A stretch of DNA of 64,000 nucleotides from Undaria pinnatifida (GCA_012845835.1 JABAKD010000021.1:1439185-1503184); one strand, 5' to 3'; counted from the stretch's first letter, positions 1 through 10,835 are shown. Made by a program: numbers and translations. The notes: generated by a model from the letters alone, not told the origin.

Positions 1-85
1 TACGTTAGCATTATACTTTGCGGTTGCTGTTGTCGTTCTTGCTGCTTCTGCTGCTCCGCAATTTGCTGGTGGTGCTCTGCTGCTA

Positions 86-980
86 GGAAGGTGTCACATG
101 AATATTTTCAGGGTAGTCCTCGGTACCGTTTTTTTTTACGGTACCAGATCGGACGGTATTGCGAAATGACGGTACTTTTCAAACGGTTGACGGTATTTCG
201 ATTTCTCACGGTACCACTTTTGGCGGTACACGGTATCGCCGAATTTGACGGTACTTTTTCGGCGGTATCGAAAAGTGACGGTATTTTCTAGACGGTAGAC
301 GGCTTTTCGATATTTGACGGTACTTTTTTGGCGGTACTGCAAAACGACGGTAGTACCGGTCCCGGTACTGCCAAATTTGACGGTACTTTTTTGAGGGTAC
401 TGAAATATGACGGTTCCGCCACTGAGAAATACAGAATTACGAATGACGAAATACTTGACAGTACCTGCCGGGCGGCGATCAAGCATGCCGGCACCACCCC
501 GCTGATGTTCCTGCATACCTATATAGAACGGACGAATAGAGGCTAGACTAATCGTCGAACCGTCAAGCTGACAAACTCACCAGCCTCACGCGAAACAACA
601 TTTAGACATTTAGCACCAAAATAAGACAATAAAACAATACTACTTCGTACTGTAAACAATAAAACAATAAAACCTAAAACATGAAAACATTCAATGAAAA
701 CTATCACCCTACAATCTTTGACGGTTCTGAATATGACGGTTTTTCTAAACGGGAAACGGTACTTCGCTTATTTGACGGTACTTTTATGGCGGTGCTGCAA
801 AATGACGGTACTTTTTAAACGGTTGACGGTTTTTCGATTTTTGACGGTACCGCCTTCGGCGGTACACGGTTTGCCCAAATATGACGGTATTCCGCGGAGT
901 ACCGGGACCGACGTACAGCACGGGAAAATTACCTCGGGAATTTTCCCGAGGACTACCCTGAATATTTTAAACGACCTTCC
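86..980. mobile_element. TIR element packed with GACGGTA-type repeats
   Basis: The two ends form an imperfect inverted repeat. The left end (86-124) carries AATATTTTCAGGGTAGTCCT, and the right end (944-980) is its reverse complement with a 2-base gap; GGAAGGT at 87-92 pairs with ACCTTCC at 974-980. Inside, 125-415 and 715-900 hold dozens of copies of GACGGTA, often as TGACGGTACTTTT spaced 15-40 bases apart, separated by an AT-rich spacer (540-700). No transposase is visible, so this is probably a non-autonomous DNA element. Target-site duplications are not clear. Short open frames inside it look like products of the repeat. Confidence 0.65.
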
Positions 981-1020
981 GTAAAAATTGTGCAGCTGTG
1001 TGTTTTACGAAAAATATTTT

Positions 1021-1805
1021 AAGGACGTCAGCCATGATGAGTTCGACGAATTTCAGGTCAATACTCATCTTTGCAAGCTGTGTTGTTGGTACTCGTAATA
1101 TACTATATGGGTGAGTTTCTATTAGAAGGGGTCCTATTTCTTGTTCACTATAGCGGTAAGTGTTGGTATTTATGCTTTAGGTAGGTAGGTGGGGAATTTT
1201 GAGCTAGATCTAACATCACATCTATGTTATAAATGTATTACTGTAGTTTCCACCATAACATACTGCTCTATCACATGTATGGGAGGCGTTTTATTTTGTT
1301 TTTTCTCTCCCCCGCGGCTTTAATATCGGTAAGAAGAGTACGCTTACAGAATATTATTAGTTATCTTGTATGTTACTCTTAATACAGCATTCGAGAATTT
1401 GAGTCGGCTACTACTCCCCACCCCCCCCTAAAAAATAAAACAAAATAAAATAAAAACTCTGTTGGACACGAACCCACGGTTCCAAATTGATACGCTGTCA
1501 CTCTAACATTTGATAAAGATAATTTTTTAACGACGTCGGGTATGAGTTCGACGAGTTTCGAGTCAGTATTCATATTTTGAAGTTGCTTGCTGGTATTTGT
1601 TCTATGCTATGTATGTGGGTAATTTTTTTTAGGAGGGGTTAGTCTTATACGTATAAACAAAATGTTTTTCTCCACTACTACAACGATTGATTGGTGTTAG
1701 TATTTTCACTTTTTAGGTGGGGAATTTTGAAGTAATCTAACATCATATCTATTTTGTAAATTTATTTCTGTAGTTTCCACTATGTTGCTCTACCATATAT
1801 TATAA
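1021..1805. repeat. Diverged direct duplication, period about 510 bp
   Basis: Block 1021-1290 recurs, diverged, at 1530-1805. Both contain ATGAGTTCGACGA, a GGTGGGGAATTTTGA segment, ATCTAACATCA and TGTAGTTTCCAC in the same order. The region is AT-rich with no convincing coding frame. Related short pieces (a GACGTCAG..GAGTTCGACGA start followed by TTTGCAAGCTG) recur at about 28860. Confidence 0.55.
1456..1512 (-). repeat. tRNA-like SINE head (family 3), single copy
   Basis: Read on the minus strand, this has a box B-like GGGTTCGTGTCC preceded by TTTGGAACCGT and a GTGACAGCGTAT stretch. It matches the tandem copies at 3496-3767. It lacks a full tRNA cloverleaf, so I call it a SINE head or remnant rather than a tRNA gene. 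Confidence 0.4.
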
Positions 1806-2140
1806 AAAATGAAAATACACTCCAGCTGTGAGATCTAACATTTTGTCGAGACTCATCTTTGCAAGCTGTGTGTGATACTCCGATCGCGCGCATTACGAGT
1901 TGTGTGTCCTCATTAAGGACATAGGTCGGCGACTCCCCTTACAACTACAGTGTAGCTATCAGGGTCAACAGGATGATTTTAGTCAGTCTGTGCGCGGAAA
2001 CTATAAAACCCGTTTCTGAGGGGGACAAAATCTGACAGCTGTGGAAGGAAATGCATCAGTTTATCAAGTGAATCTTGTAAGTCGAATAACCAGTGAGGGG
2101 GAGGGGCGGAGTTTTGAAGGACGTGGGGGCCTGGTTTATA
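1796..2140 (+). mobile_element. Modular element B, partial copy 1
   Basis: Starts near TGAAAATACACTCCAGC and runs through CGCGCGCATTACG, CAACTACAGTGTAGC, CGGAAACTATAAAACCC and GGAAATGCATCAGTTTATC to GGACGTGGGGGCCTGG. It is nearly identical to 12222-12570 and to the reverse complements of 15766-15990 and 21585-21915. No protein-coding frame is shared by the copies. A dispersed repeat of unknown class. Confidence 0.7.
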
Positions 2141-2356
2141 TATGTATGGCGGATGGTTTACGGATTGATGGCTTGGTAAGGGTTGTTGGTAATTGTGGTT
2201 TAGTGTGTAGTAAGTACGTTTTCTCTACCTGGGGGTGGTTGTATATTATTATTGTTGTATAATATTTTTCACCGACGGTCTGTAGTGGCGGGTTTCAGGG
2301 GTATGAAGCAAATAGTAGTGATCTAATAGATATGAGTTCCACCCTAAAAATGTATA

Positions 2357-3079
2357 AAATAAATAAATAAATAAATGAATGAATGAATGAATGAATGAAT
2401 GAATGAATGAATGAATTAGTGAATGAATGAATAAATGAATTAGTGAATGAATGAATAAATAAATTAGTGAATGAATGAATAAATGAATGAATGAATTAGT
2501 GAATGAATGAATAAATGAATGAATTAGTGAATGAATGAATGAATGAATGAATGAATGAATGAATGAATGAATGAATGAATGAATGAATGAATGAATGAAT
2601 GAATGAATGAATGAATGAATGAATGAATGAATGAATGAATGAATGAATGAATGAATGAATGAATGAATGAATGAATGAATGAATGAATGAATGAATGAAT
2701 GAATGAATGAATGAATGAATGAATGAATGAATGAATGAATGAATGAATGAATGAATGAATGAATGAATGAATGAATGAATGAATGAATGAATGAATGAAT
2801 GAATGAATGAATGAATGAATGAATGAATGAATGAATGAATGAATGAATGAATGAATGAATGAATGAATGAATGAATGAATGAATGAATGAATGAATGAAT
2901 GAATGAATGAATGAATGCATGAATGAATGAATGAATGAATGAATGAATGAATGCATGAATGAATGAATGAATGAATGAATGAATGGATGGATGGATGAAG
3001 GAATGAATGAATGAATGAATGAATGAATGAATGGATACATTAATGAATGAATGAATGAATGAATGAACGAATGAATGAA
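2357..3079. repeat. (GAAT)n tetranucleotide microsatellite, about 720 bp
   Basis: Nearly pure GAAT/ATGA repeat from about 2520 to 2980. Variant units at the edges (AAAT and TTAGTGAATG near 2410-2530, GCAT and GGAT near 2917-3000) form a gradient of degeneration. The long open frames on the minus strand (FIHS repeats) arise because a 4-bp repeat without stops is open in several frames. Not a gene. Confidence 0.98.
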
Positions 3080-3140
3080 TACAAAAAAAAAGAAAATTAA
3101 ACAACAAAAATGATACTACTGTCACCACAACATTCTATCA

Positions 3141-3468
3141 GTCGCCCCGGTGGCGTATCAGGTTATCCTCGGGCCTGGAATAGGTCAGTTTCGTGAGTTC
3201 GAGCCCCACCGAGTGCATACTACTCGAACTAATTCGTTGGGACTTTTTCTTGTGCACAAATTGACTTGCGGAAAGCGCGAGAGCGTGAGCTAGCAACACT
3301 CGATGAAATATCGACGAGCAGCGGGAATGCTGAACCCTATGCGCAATAAAAAAATTGAAGGCAAGAACCGGGGGGGAGAAGATACGACACCTGTGACCAC
3401 GGCTTGTTGTCCAGGAGAAAAAAAGTAAAAGTGTGAGGAAAAAAAATCAAAAATAAAATAAAATAAGC
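3141..3468 (+). mobile_element. SINE family 1, copy a (tRNA-derived)
   Basis: The head resembles a tRNA with RNA polymerase III promoter boxes: box A-like TGGCGTATCAGG (3151-3162) and box B-like GAGTTCGAGCCC (3195-3206), 33 bases apart. The roughly 200-bp body (TTGACTTGCGGAAAGCGCGA, ACGAGCAGCGGGAATGCTGA, ACACCTGTGACCACGG) is shared with copies at 14375, 17030, 20359 and 55676. The end is A-rich. Copies lie in both orientations, as expected for a retroposed SINE. Confidence 0.85.
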
Positions 3469-3495
3469 ATGAAAAAGTCCCACCCTAAAAAACAA

Positions 3496-3767
3496 CGGGA
3501 GGCGGTGAGCCTCGAACCCACTGTTCCAAATTAATACGTGGTCACCCCAACATAAAAATTCCCACCCCTAAAGGTCAAAAACAGGAGTCGGTGAGCCTCG
3601 AACCCACGATTCCAAAAAAGTATTACTGCTGTAATAATACGCTGTCACCCCAATATGAAAAATCCCAGCCCCCCCCCCCAAAACAAGAACAAAACAAACA
3701 AAGAGAGTCGTTAAGCTTCGAACCCACGGTTCAAAATTGAAAGTTTGTTAACCTGACACACTAACTA
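3496..3767 (-). repeat. Three tandem tRNA-like heads (family 3)
   Basis: Three units (3496-3552, 3582-3660, 3703-3767) each carry, on the minus strand, a box B-like GGGTTCGA, then TTGGAAC and a GTGAC segment. Spacers are A-rich and contain poly-C. Spacing is about 85-120 bp. A fourth copy lies at 1456-1512. They may be tandem Pol III-type SINE heads. None folds into an obvious complete tRNA by eye. Confidence 0.5.
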
Positions 3768-3775
3768 CTCGTACA

Positions 3776-4624
3776 TCAACGGTATTCATATTGACAAATT
3801 ACAAGGGCTCCGCATGGGTGCCGGCGAATGCCGGCGCCCATGCTTCGGGTAGGGCAGGGCAGCACTTCGACCACTTAAGGTGTAGCTGTCCGATTTGGCA
3901 TGCATTGAACTTCAAAGTAATGCCAAGAGTTTCATACGAACATGGGATTCTGAAAGTCATGCTTTGACAAAAGAAAAAACGTAATATTATACAATAAAGA
4001 AGGCAAGGATAGGCGAAACAAACTGTTAAATGCGCCGTCAAGTAAAAGTTGGCGTCTATCAAACAAAAATACCGAAAAGAGTATTATTGAGAACCTGCGT
4101 CGCCTCTAGGCGAAACAAAAGAGGCCTTGGCATTAATGAAGAGACTGCACTGCTGTCCCCGTGGCAATCGAGGTTCGAAGTCGACCGGATGCAAAGTCGG
4201 TTTGCATCAAACGTCGACATGAGGACATGTCAGCCGGCGAGGTTTTGGAAGAAGATTGCTTTGTTTGTTACGTGAAGGCTGTCGCATTGATTGGTCTGCG
4301 TGGTCGCGGGCGAGGAGGAAAACGTAGAAGAGGAGGGCGATCTCTCGTTGAGGCGGCGTTGTCTAAGATTGGTGCGGGGGTGGCTTTGCTCGTACGGGAG
4401 GTTGGCGTAGCGCTTCTTCTCTCTTTTTTCTCGGGAAGGCGGGATATGTGTGTCTGCTGTCTTTTCTTCGTGGGGGCTTTCACGTTGTCGAAATTGGACG
4501 CGTCCCCTCAATGCATAATATCCGGAGTATCTCTACCATGACGACTGCTGATAGTGCCGTGCGTATTTCCTAGAGACTGACATATTATTTACTGGTAGTA
4601 ATAATAATATACCTTTGCAACATT
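3776..4624. other. Unique intergenic DNA
   Basis: Apart from the hairpin at 3812-3843 I see no supported gene. Overlapping open frames near 4030-4540 lie on both strands and show no recognisable motif or splice pattern. Confidence 0.5.
3812..3843. repeat. Short GC-rich hairpin
   Basis: GCATGGGTGCCGGC (3812-3825) pairs with GCCGGCGCCCATGC (3830-3843) around a GAAT loop; 13 of 14 pairs match and the other can form G-U in RNA. No T-run follows, so it is not a bacterial-type terminator. Function unknown. Confidence 0.6.
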
Positions 4625-4970
4625 TTTTTTCTTCATCCCATTTATTATCCCCGCACCACTCTCGCGCTCCCTCCCAGTAGTAACTCAGATCCGGGGTCAA
4701 TAGCGGGCCCTCCTCCTCCCTCCCCACTTCAGCACGTGCTTTCATTTTTACCGCCAGGAGAATCCAGCATTTTCTTCCCTCGTCGACTCGCGTCGAACCA
4801 ACCCACGCTGCTAGGCGCTCTCAGCAGTTGATTGATGCCTGTTTTTTTTTGCATTTTTGGAAATAAAGTCAAATCTCATCGTGGTGGGTGTCGAACTCAA
4901 GGGCAACCAAACGTTAGTAATATTCGAGGGTAAAACCACTATTATTAATAGACCACCGGGGCGGCCGGCT
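4625..4970 (-). mobile_element. SINE family 2, copy 1 (tRNA-derived)
   Basis: On the minus strand the element starts with AGCCGGCCGCCCCGGTGGTC (head), with box A-like TGGTCTATTAATA and box B-like GAGTTCGACACCC (4886-4898). The body continues for about 270 bp to the C/T-rich segment at 4625-4700. The 28418-28763 copy matches along its whole length. The first bases (CGCCCCGGTGG) resemble the head of SINE family 1. Confidence 0.75.
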
Positions 4971-5532
4971 GACAAATGATTAAAAAAAAACAGGATCTTT
5001 GCATAGATTACATTCCCTCCCCCATATTGTATGATATTACGATGGTTGACGCGATATGTATAAAATAAAGCGCCAAATACCTAAATATCAGCGTACGCGG
5101 AGTTTTAGATATCATGAATAACGAACGACCGCGATGGCAGAGCACGGCAAAGCAGAGCGCGTCGCTCTGCTGAGCTAGCGGTGCGCTGCTGAGCTGAGCC
5201 GCAGGGCATCGCAGGGAACTGCACGGCACTTCGTTGCTGTAAGCTATAGCGCTGCGATGGGGTGCTGGGCGGTGTCGAGCTGATGAGCCAAGCCCAGATC
5301 TCAGCCGCTGAAGCTTCGTCAAGTACAAAACAAATGATGCGAATCAAAGAAAAGCTAAAGCTGGACCGTTCTGCAACTAATGCACAGCTGTCAGGCGGCA
5401 ATTAGCGGCAGTAGGAAGTTCAACTTACTAGACAAAAAGGAAGAAAAAATCGCGAAAAAGTTCAAAATCGTGTTGGCAGAAAAACCAAGTTTGCAGGAAG
5501 CAGCTGAAAGGTGAAGAAACAGGCAATATTTC
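4971..5532. other. Unique intergenic DNA
   Basis: No supported gene. 5130-5250 is rich in imperfect GAGCACGGCA / GCTCTGCTGAGC-like words but has no clean repeat unit. Confidence 0.45.
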
Positions 5533-5968
5533 AGTTGTTGTTGTTGTTGTCGTTCTCACAATAACTCGCATAATCAAGTCCGTGGTCACAGGACAGGCTC
5601 CAGTCACTCTGGAGCTGAGGAATACCCCAGGGGAAAAACACAAACCAAAGGTGGTACACGCATAAATCACGGCTGACGCAATTCATGCCTCCACCAGAAA
5701 CATATAAAAGTGAAATCGGGAGTCAGTCTACGATGTGCCAGGTCCATACCGGTGCATACTTCTCATTACTCGCCCCTGGGAAAACCGACTATACCGCTTG
5801 CCAACCAAGAAATACTACCACGTATATATTACACGTGGTATCTATCACTACGCATGCGCACAACAGACGCAAGTCAATTGGAAAAAAGAAACAAACAAAG
5901 AAGAGAAAGGAAAGGAAATAAATGGGTGCATGGGGCCAAGAAAAAAAAGAAAAAGAAAAGGTAAATAA
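5533..5968 (-). mobile_element. Retroposon A, 3' portion, copy 1
   Basis: Read on the minus strand, the element ends in ...CCTGTGACCACGGACTTGAT, TATGCGAGTTATTGTGAGAA and an (AAC)n-type tail (TTG repeats at 5533-5547 on the plus strand). Upstream lie a polypurine tract (plus-strand GAAAGG/GAAAA, 5895-5965) and the shared segment ACGCAAGTCAATTGG. It matches 19229-19965 and the reverse complement of 35095-35757 closely. It stops in the polypurine tract, so the 5' part is missing. Confidence 0.75.
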
Positions 5969-6312
5969 ATTTTGGGGGGTCTACTGGCGAGTCTTGCCAC
6001 CAGCACGATGCCACGTGGTTTTTCGACGATCTACAGCAGTACTACGAACGACTTCCGATACACCCACCGAAGCACGGACCACCGGACAAATACGCGACCG
6101 ACAGCTGGCCGTGGTTGTCACGTGTCTCTGTGTTGGGGGCCCCTGTGCGCTGCCTCTTGTTGGCTCTTGTTTGGGTAAAACATGCGGTGTGCTCGATGGT
6201 CTCACGGCACCAGAATCAGAACGTCCGCTCGTACGACGTATCATTCTTACAGGAAATAAATGTAATACGACCTGGTATTTTTTTCTCCATCAATATGAAC
6301 ATAAAAACGGTT

Positions 6313-6982
6313 GTTATATATTGGACAGGGTGATGCGTGTACGACTAAACTTGCCAACGGCACTCGTACTGCACTTTGAGCTATCTGCTGTGGTTCTAGT
6401 TGCTACTAGTTGCTGCTGTATGTGCTAGAAGTTTCGCCCTTCGGCTACTGCTGCTGCACCTGATGTTGTGTGTTTACCAATGTTGTCAGTTGGCGTTCAT
6501 GCTGGTCGTACATACTGCTGTTCTCACCCAGTACGTACGGGTTTCCTCGTACCTCGACGGCACGACGACGAGCTCAAAACAGAAGGGAGGTGACATGAAA
6601 TGGCATGGGCAATGGCCACATAGAGGCGAGCACAGCGGGATAGTTCGCTGCGAATCAACCGCACTAGTTCATGCCTACAGCAGAGGCTGCCTGGAGTGTC
6701 AGCGGCCGTGCTAAAGCCAAGGCCAAAGGCCGAAGAGACGGCTCTTTTACCTGCTTGAGATGCTGTTATATATAGACTATTGGACAGAGTGATGCGTGTA
6801 CGACTAAACTTGCCAACTGCACTCGTACTGCACTTTGAGCTATCCGCTGCGGTTCTGGTTGCTACTAGTTGCTGCAGTATGTGCTAGAAGTTTCGTTCTT
6901 CGGCTACTGCTGCTGCATGCACCTGATGTTGTGTGTTTGCCAATGCCGTCAGTTGGCGTTCATGCTCGTCGTACATACTGTT
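6313..6982. repeat. Direct duplication, units about 215 bp, period 459
   Basis: Unit 6313-6526 and unit 6762-6982 share GATGCGTGTACGACTAAACT, GTACTGCACTTTGAGCTATC, TGTGCTAGAAGTTTCG and GTTGGCGTTCATGCT in order, with about 5-8% differences. The 235-bp spacer is unrelated. No conserved frame is visible, so this is a segmental duplication rather than paired genes. Confidence 0.85.
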
Positions 6983-7011
6983 CTCGGGGAGTGATAATCT
7001 CGCAGACATAG

Positions 7012-7080
7012 GCGGAATCTAAACCTCGCCCACGGGCACGTATAAGAACCATCCCCGGATTTCCACCGTCGTATTACGGT
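7012..7080 (-). repeat. Short dispersed repeat I, inverted partner of 8264-8335
   Basis: ACGGTGGAAATCCGGGGATG with flanks (minus strand) matches 8264-8335 on the plus strand. The 8264 copy also carries its own mini-inverted repeat, GGTTATTAT ... ATAATAACC (8293-8332), around CCTCGCCCACGGG. It lies directly next to the large palindrome. Confidence 0.6.
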
Positions 7081-7615
7081 TCGCTGTGTTTGAAAACTTG
7101 GTGCTAGCTGCTGGCTGCTGCTGCTGGCTGCTGCTGTGCCGGTAGCTTAAAACTAGCACCAAACTACCGTTTCGTTTATATCATATGCTTGCTCATCTAA
7201 AGTTTCCAGATCTCACGGTTGATTGACAGCCAGCCGTGGTTCCCTCAATGACGGAAGTTGTGGGCTGAAGTTGTACTGTAAATGGGTGCCGAAAGCTAGC
7301 TGTAAGGCAGCTATTTGGCACGTGTTCCTCTTTTCCTCTACACGTACATTATGCACTGCTGTTGTCTACTGCTGTTGTGGGTAGGTTGCGTAATATTCAA
7401 GTTATAGACTACACTGCTGTGGGTGCGCTTGCACATCGTCCTGTTATAGTTCCTGGATACAACAGGCACGTCAGACTGACACTATTCTTGGGCACCTACG
7501 GAGAGCAAGCGTGGGATATTCTTCCCTCTGCGGGTGTGTGATGTGTGTAGGCTGCACTACTGCTTGCTGTGTACTTACTGTACATGTACACATGTATGTA
7601 TGCATATGTGACTGA

Positions 7616-7851
7616 TTCTACGATAGCCTCCCCCAAAACCAGCGATGTTCTTTAACGAACGTTTTGGGGCTGCTCGACAGAAGGAAGGATACTATCGAAA
7701 GAAAGGTATCCACACATTTTCTTGCGTGCAAAGGTCTATCGATCGATGGCGTCGGGGTGTCGAGGGACACCGTGTTTCAGTAGTTACGACCGGGAGCTGG
7801 TTTTGAAACCGGCGATTTCGATAAATAAATGTTAGGGGGGCTACCGTAGAA
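7616..7851 (+). mobile_element. MITE C, copy 1 (236 bp)
   Basis: TIRs: TTCTACGATAGCCTCCCCC at the left and GGGGGGCTACCGTAGAA at the right. The inside matches copies at 32645-32897 (-), 47486-47724 (-), 57130-57376 (+) and a fragment at 36778-36890. The core contains ATCGATGGCGTCGGGGTGTC and ACCGGGAGCTGGTTTTGAAA. In this copy the peptide frame open in other copies is broken by TAG. No transposase; non-autonomous. Confidence 0.85.
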
Positions 7852-7859
7852 AGACTAAT

Positions 7860-8240
7860 GTACTGCGTGCTGCATGCATGCAGCGGTCGCGGTGTCCACA
7901 GCACGTGCAAATCGTCCTCGATTTCGACGATTTCTCACTCGTAGGGGCTGAAGTCCGGCCTTCAGTGTGTGGGGTATGTAGTCTAGGTGTGATATTGCTG
8001 CATGTAGTGGTGGTCGTGGGGCTGTAGGAGCAACGCCAGCACCTACGTGTGTGGGGCTGCACTACGTACTGCTGCTGTGGCGGCCTAAACAGCACCTGCA
8101 AATCGTCATCGATTTTGCCAATTTCTAGCTTTCAGGGGCTGAAAGTCGAGCCTTGAGTGTACAGGGGTGTCCAGGTGTCATATTGCTGCATATCTCGGTG
8201 GCCATGGTGCTGTAGGGGCGGTGCCAGCACCCTCGTTGAT
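7860..8240. repeat. Tandem duplication, period 191 bp
   Basis: Units 7860-8049 and 8050-8240 share CAGCACSTGCAAATCGTC, GGGGCTGAA, AGGTGTSATATTGCTGCATR and GCCAGCACC in the same order. The copies differ at perhaps one base in six, so the duplication is old. No gene assigned. Confidence 0.75.
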
Positions 8241-8333
8241 GCCCGCGAATTCGCACACTGCAAACCGTAATATGACGGTGGAAACCCGGGGATGGTTATT
8301 ATACCTCGCCCACGGGGACATATAATAACCATC

Positions 8334-8875
8334 GTATGCGATTCGCGGAACTGGAATTCTCGGTCGAATATGGCTTGGTTCGAGCGCCGCCTTCGGGGGG
8401 CGGCTCCAACGCCCCTCGCCCTGCCGTGTCCGTTCCGCACATCGACGTGAACGCGGACGGGCGCCGAGCGAGGCGAGCGAGTGTCGAGGAGGAATTTTGG
8501 AAAAATTGTTGAATCTTAATGGCTGCAACGCCTGAATGATTTACAAAATTGGCATCATTTCCAAACGGTACGTGATAATGTTTGGAATTTTGCGAACTGT
8601 GTTCTCACCCGGTACGCAAAATTCCAAACATTATCACGTACCGTTTGGAAATGATGCCAATTTTGTAAATCATTCAGGCGTTGCAGCCATTAAGATTCAA
8701 CAGTTTTTCCAAAATTCCTCCTCGACACTCGCTCGTCTCGCTCGGCGCCCGTCCGCGTTCACGTCGATGTGCGGAACGGACACGGCAGGGCGAGGGGCGT
8801 TGGAGCCGCCCCCCGAAGGCGGCGCTCGAACCAAGCCATATTCGACCGAGAATTCCAGTTCCGCGAATGGCATAC
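8334..8875. repeat. Near-perfect palindrome, 261-bp arms, 20-bp spacer
   Basis: The left arm 8334-8594 is the reverse complement of 8615-8875 (any x pairs with 17209-x). I found about three mismatches (near 8340/8869, 8473/8736 and 8507/8702), so identity is about 99%. The spacer is 8595-8614 (AACTGTGTTCTCACCCGGTA). The arms are GC-rich (for example GCCGCCTTCGGGGGGCGGCT). A diverged single arm, including sequence beyond the arm end (GAGGCCGAGAC), lies at 29665-29860, so the palindrome probably arose by inverted duplication of a pre-existing repeat. Open frames inside come in mirrored pairs and are not taken as genes. Confidence 0.95.
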
Positions 8876-10202
8876 TTAGGCCGAGACAAAAAACTCCGGA
8901 CCAAAGTCCATGACACCAAGGAATGATTTTATATATGTTTATGTTTTTATAAATGAGTCTATTTCCGTTCTCTTATTATTTCGGTTTGATTAAGATTTTC
9001 GTTTGAAACAGAGTTAGTAGATCTGATCGCACTGAATATTAATCTTTATACGATACCCATTTCATCACGTACAAGTTAATTACACTCGCTATTTGTACTA
9101 CCGAGGTTACTGAGTCAGGTCATATACATGAAGATCTAGCAACCAGATTTAATTCACAAACAACATAAAATAAATGAAACACACCGGTCTATAAGACTAA
9201 ATAATGTACCACGCAGCTTGCAGAGTTGAGTCTCAATCATTCAATCGGTCGTACTCACAGTTGATATTGTTCTAGTTTTTTTTTAAATATTTAGCGCCGC
9301 TTTCACCCTCACTACCCCCGGGGGAATGCTTTCGTTCAAACAAATTGCAGCGAAAACTTTAACTTCAATGTCGATTGCCAGACAGAAGGGAATTGTTTTC
9401 CCATCAATCGAGTATCTGGCTCTGCTGTGGGTTCTATACTTAGTGTATTAAATGTGCGCTTTCTTCCAGTTAGTTGCCGTCATCTTTCGCATTTAGTCTT
9501 CATGTATGTGGGCATTGATTGATGAACGAGAGGTTGCTGTTGCCGCCACGAAGCTGGGAGCAGTCTCGGACGCCCAAGAAGTACTTCGGGGTGCGCCGAT
9601 CGGAGCCTTTGGAAACAACAGTAGTAGCAGTGCTTCGCGCTGAGGGTGCACATTACACACACGCTAACAGCAGATTCTCAATCACACGTCGACTTTCATC
9701 AGGCGGGAGTTCATTTTCTCCAATGTCGCCCTCTCAGGTCGACTGCACATCATCTGCGTGCCTCGTGGATTTTTTGATCGGTAGGGTAAACAAAGAACGG
9801 CTCTAGGACCGGTATGGGGTCATCCCACGCTAGGTAGGAGTTGCATTTTTTGAGCCAAGATATTTCTGGCCGGTGAGCTCCTCTAAAAGCAAGTTAGAAC
9901 TACCCGATAGTTGAATAATTTTACGAGTATAACCCCCCCCCCACTAACACAATAAATGGCGACAGATACGCTTTATAACTCGTACATAGATTGGGATCAA
10001 TGAGGTCTCTCTGCTGCGATCAGCCGGAGACTTCTCACCCAGGGCTACTACCCCCGCGTTGGTTCCTTGGCAGTAAACGCGGCACCTCGTCGCAGAGAGT
10101 AGTAGTAGTAGTTGTTTACCCATTACCCTGGTACAAAATAATACTGACATGTCGTTGTCAGCGTATCTCGCGCACAATGATGGGCGGGCGGGATGGTCTG
10201 AT
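8876..10202. other. Unique intergenic DNA
   Basis: AT-rich from 8920 to 9300. Scattered short frames near 9500-9800 show no recognisable domain. A poly-C run lies at 9930-9941. No gene supported. Confidence 0.45.
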
Positions 10203-10835
10203 TTCCCCAACCGGCTCCTACTCTAGCTGCAGCGCACGGGAGCCGACGATGTAAGTGGGTGATCATCTTGATTTTTCTGTACTGCTATCATGCTTTTCTC
10301 CCAACCCGGGGACGGTCTTCTTCCGTCCCCGAGGTTTTGCTCCAAGATTACTGCTGAAACATTTCGCCGACGCTTTATCTCGTACCAGGCATATAGTTTG
10401 GGGCCAATGGGGCCTCTCCGCTGCGGCATGAGGTCACACTCATACTTGTGCCCCCTTTGCCCTTCTCTCAGGGCGCAGTTAATTTGTCTCGTGTTAGCAT
10501 TCTTCCTTCGGGTTTCTTGTCCTTATGATACCCAAACTTGTTGTTGTTGTTGTTCTCACATTAACTCGCATAATCAAGTCCTATAGTACCTTGACCCCTG
10601 GTCGATTCGGCTTCGACCTCGTTCGAGGTAGAGTCGCAGCGACAGCTGCGACGGCCATGGTTGTCAAGTAGGCTCTGTTTTCCCTGACCGCTTCCTACTC
10701 TCTCTAGCTGCTGTGCAATGGAGCCGACGAAGCAAGTGGGATCGTCTTGCTTTTTCTCTACAGCTACCAGGCTTTTCTCCCACCCCGGGGACAGCCTTCT
10801 TCACCGTCCCCGTGGTTTTGCTCCAAGATTGCAAT
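10203..10835. repeat. Direct duplication, period about 481 bp
   Basis: Unit 10203-10355 and unit 10681-10835 share GAGCCGACGA, GCTTTTCTCCCA, CGGGGAC, GGTTTTGCTCCAAGATT and TCCTACTCT..TAGCTGC in order, at about 80% similarity. Between them, 10541-10581 is an isolated retroposon A tail: (TTG)n followed by TTCTCACATTAACTCGCATA. Confidence 0.75.

Noticed and set aside
2249-3128. Long minus-strand frames of FIHS repeats
   Set aside because: They are translations of the GAAT microsatellite, open in overlapping frames.
3141-3217. A tRNA gene at the SINE head
   Set aside because: Boxes A and B are present, but no complete cloverleaf or acceptor stem is visible, and five copies carry the same non-tRNA body, which marks a SINE.
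4155-4210. A tRNA gene suggested by GAGGTTCGAAGTC
   Set aside because: No box A at the right distance and no acceptor stem.
5105-5401. Minus-strand frames around 5100-5400
   Set aside because: Overlapping open frames without motif, splice context or conservation; the underlying DNA is word-repetitive.
8132-8926. Paired open frames of about 80-120 residues in the palindrome (repeated RRSNQAIFDREF / PKAALEPSHIR)
   Set aside because: Both arms and both strands are open because of the GC-rich repeat. The 29665 relative breaks the frames, so no protein is conserved.
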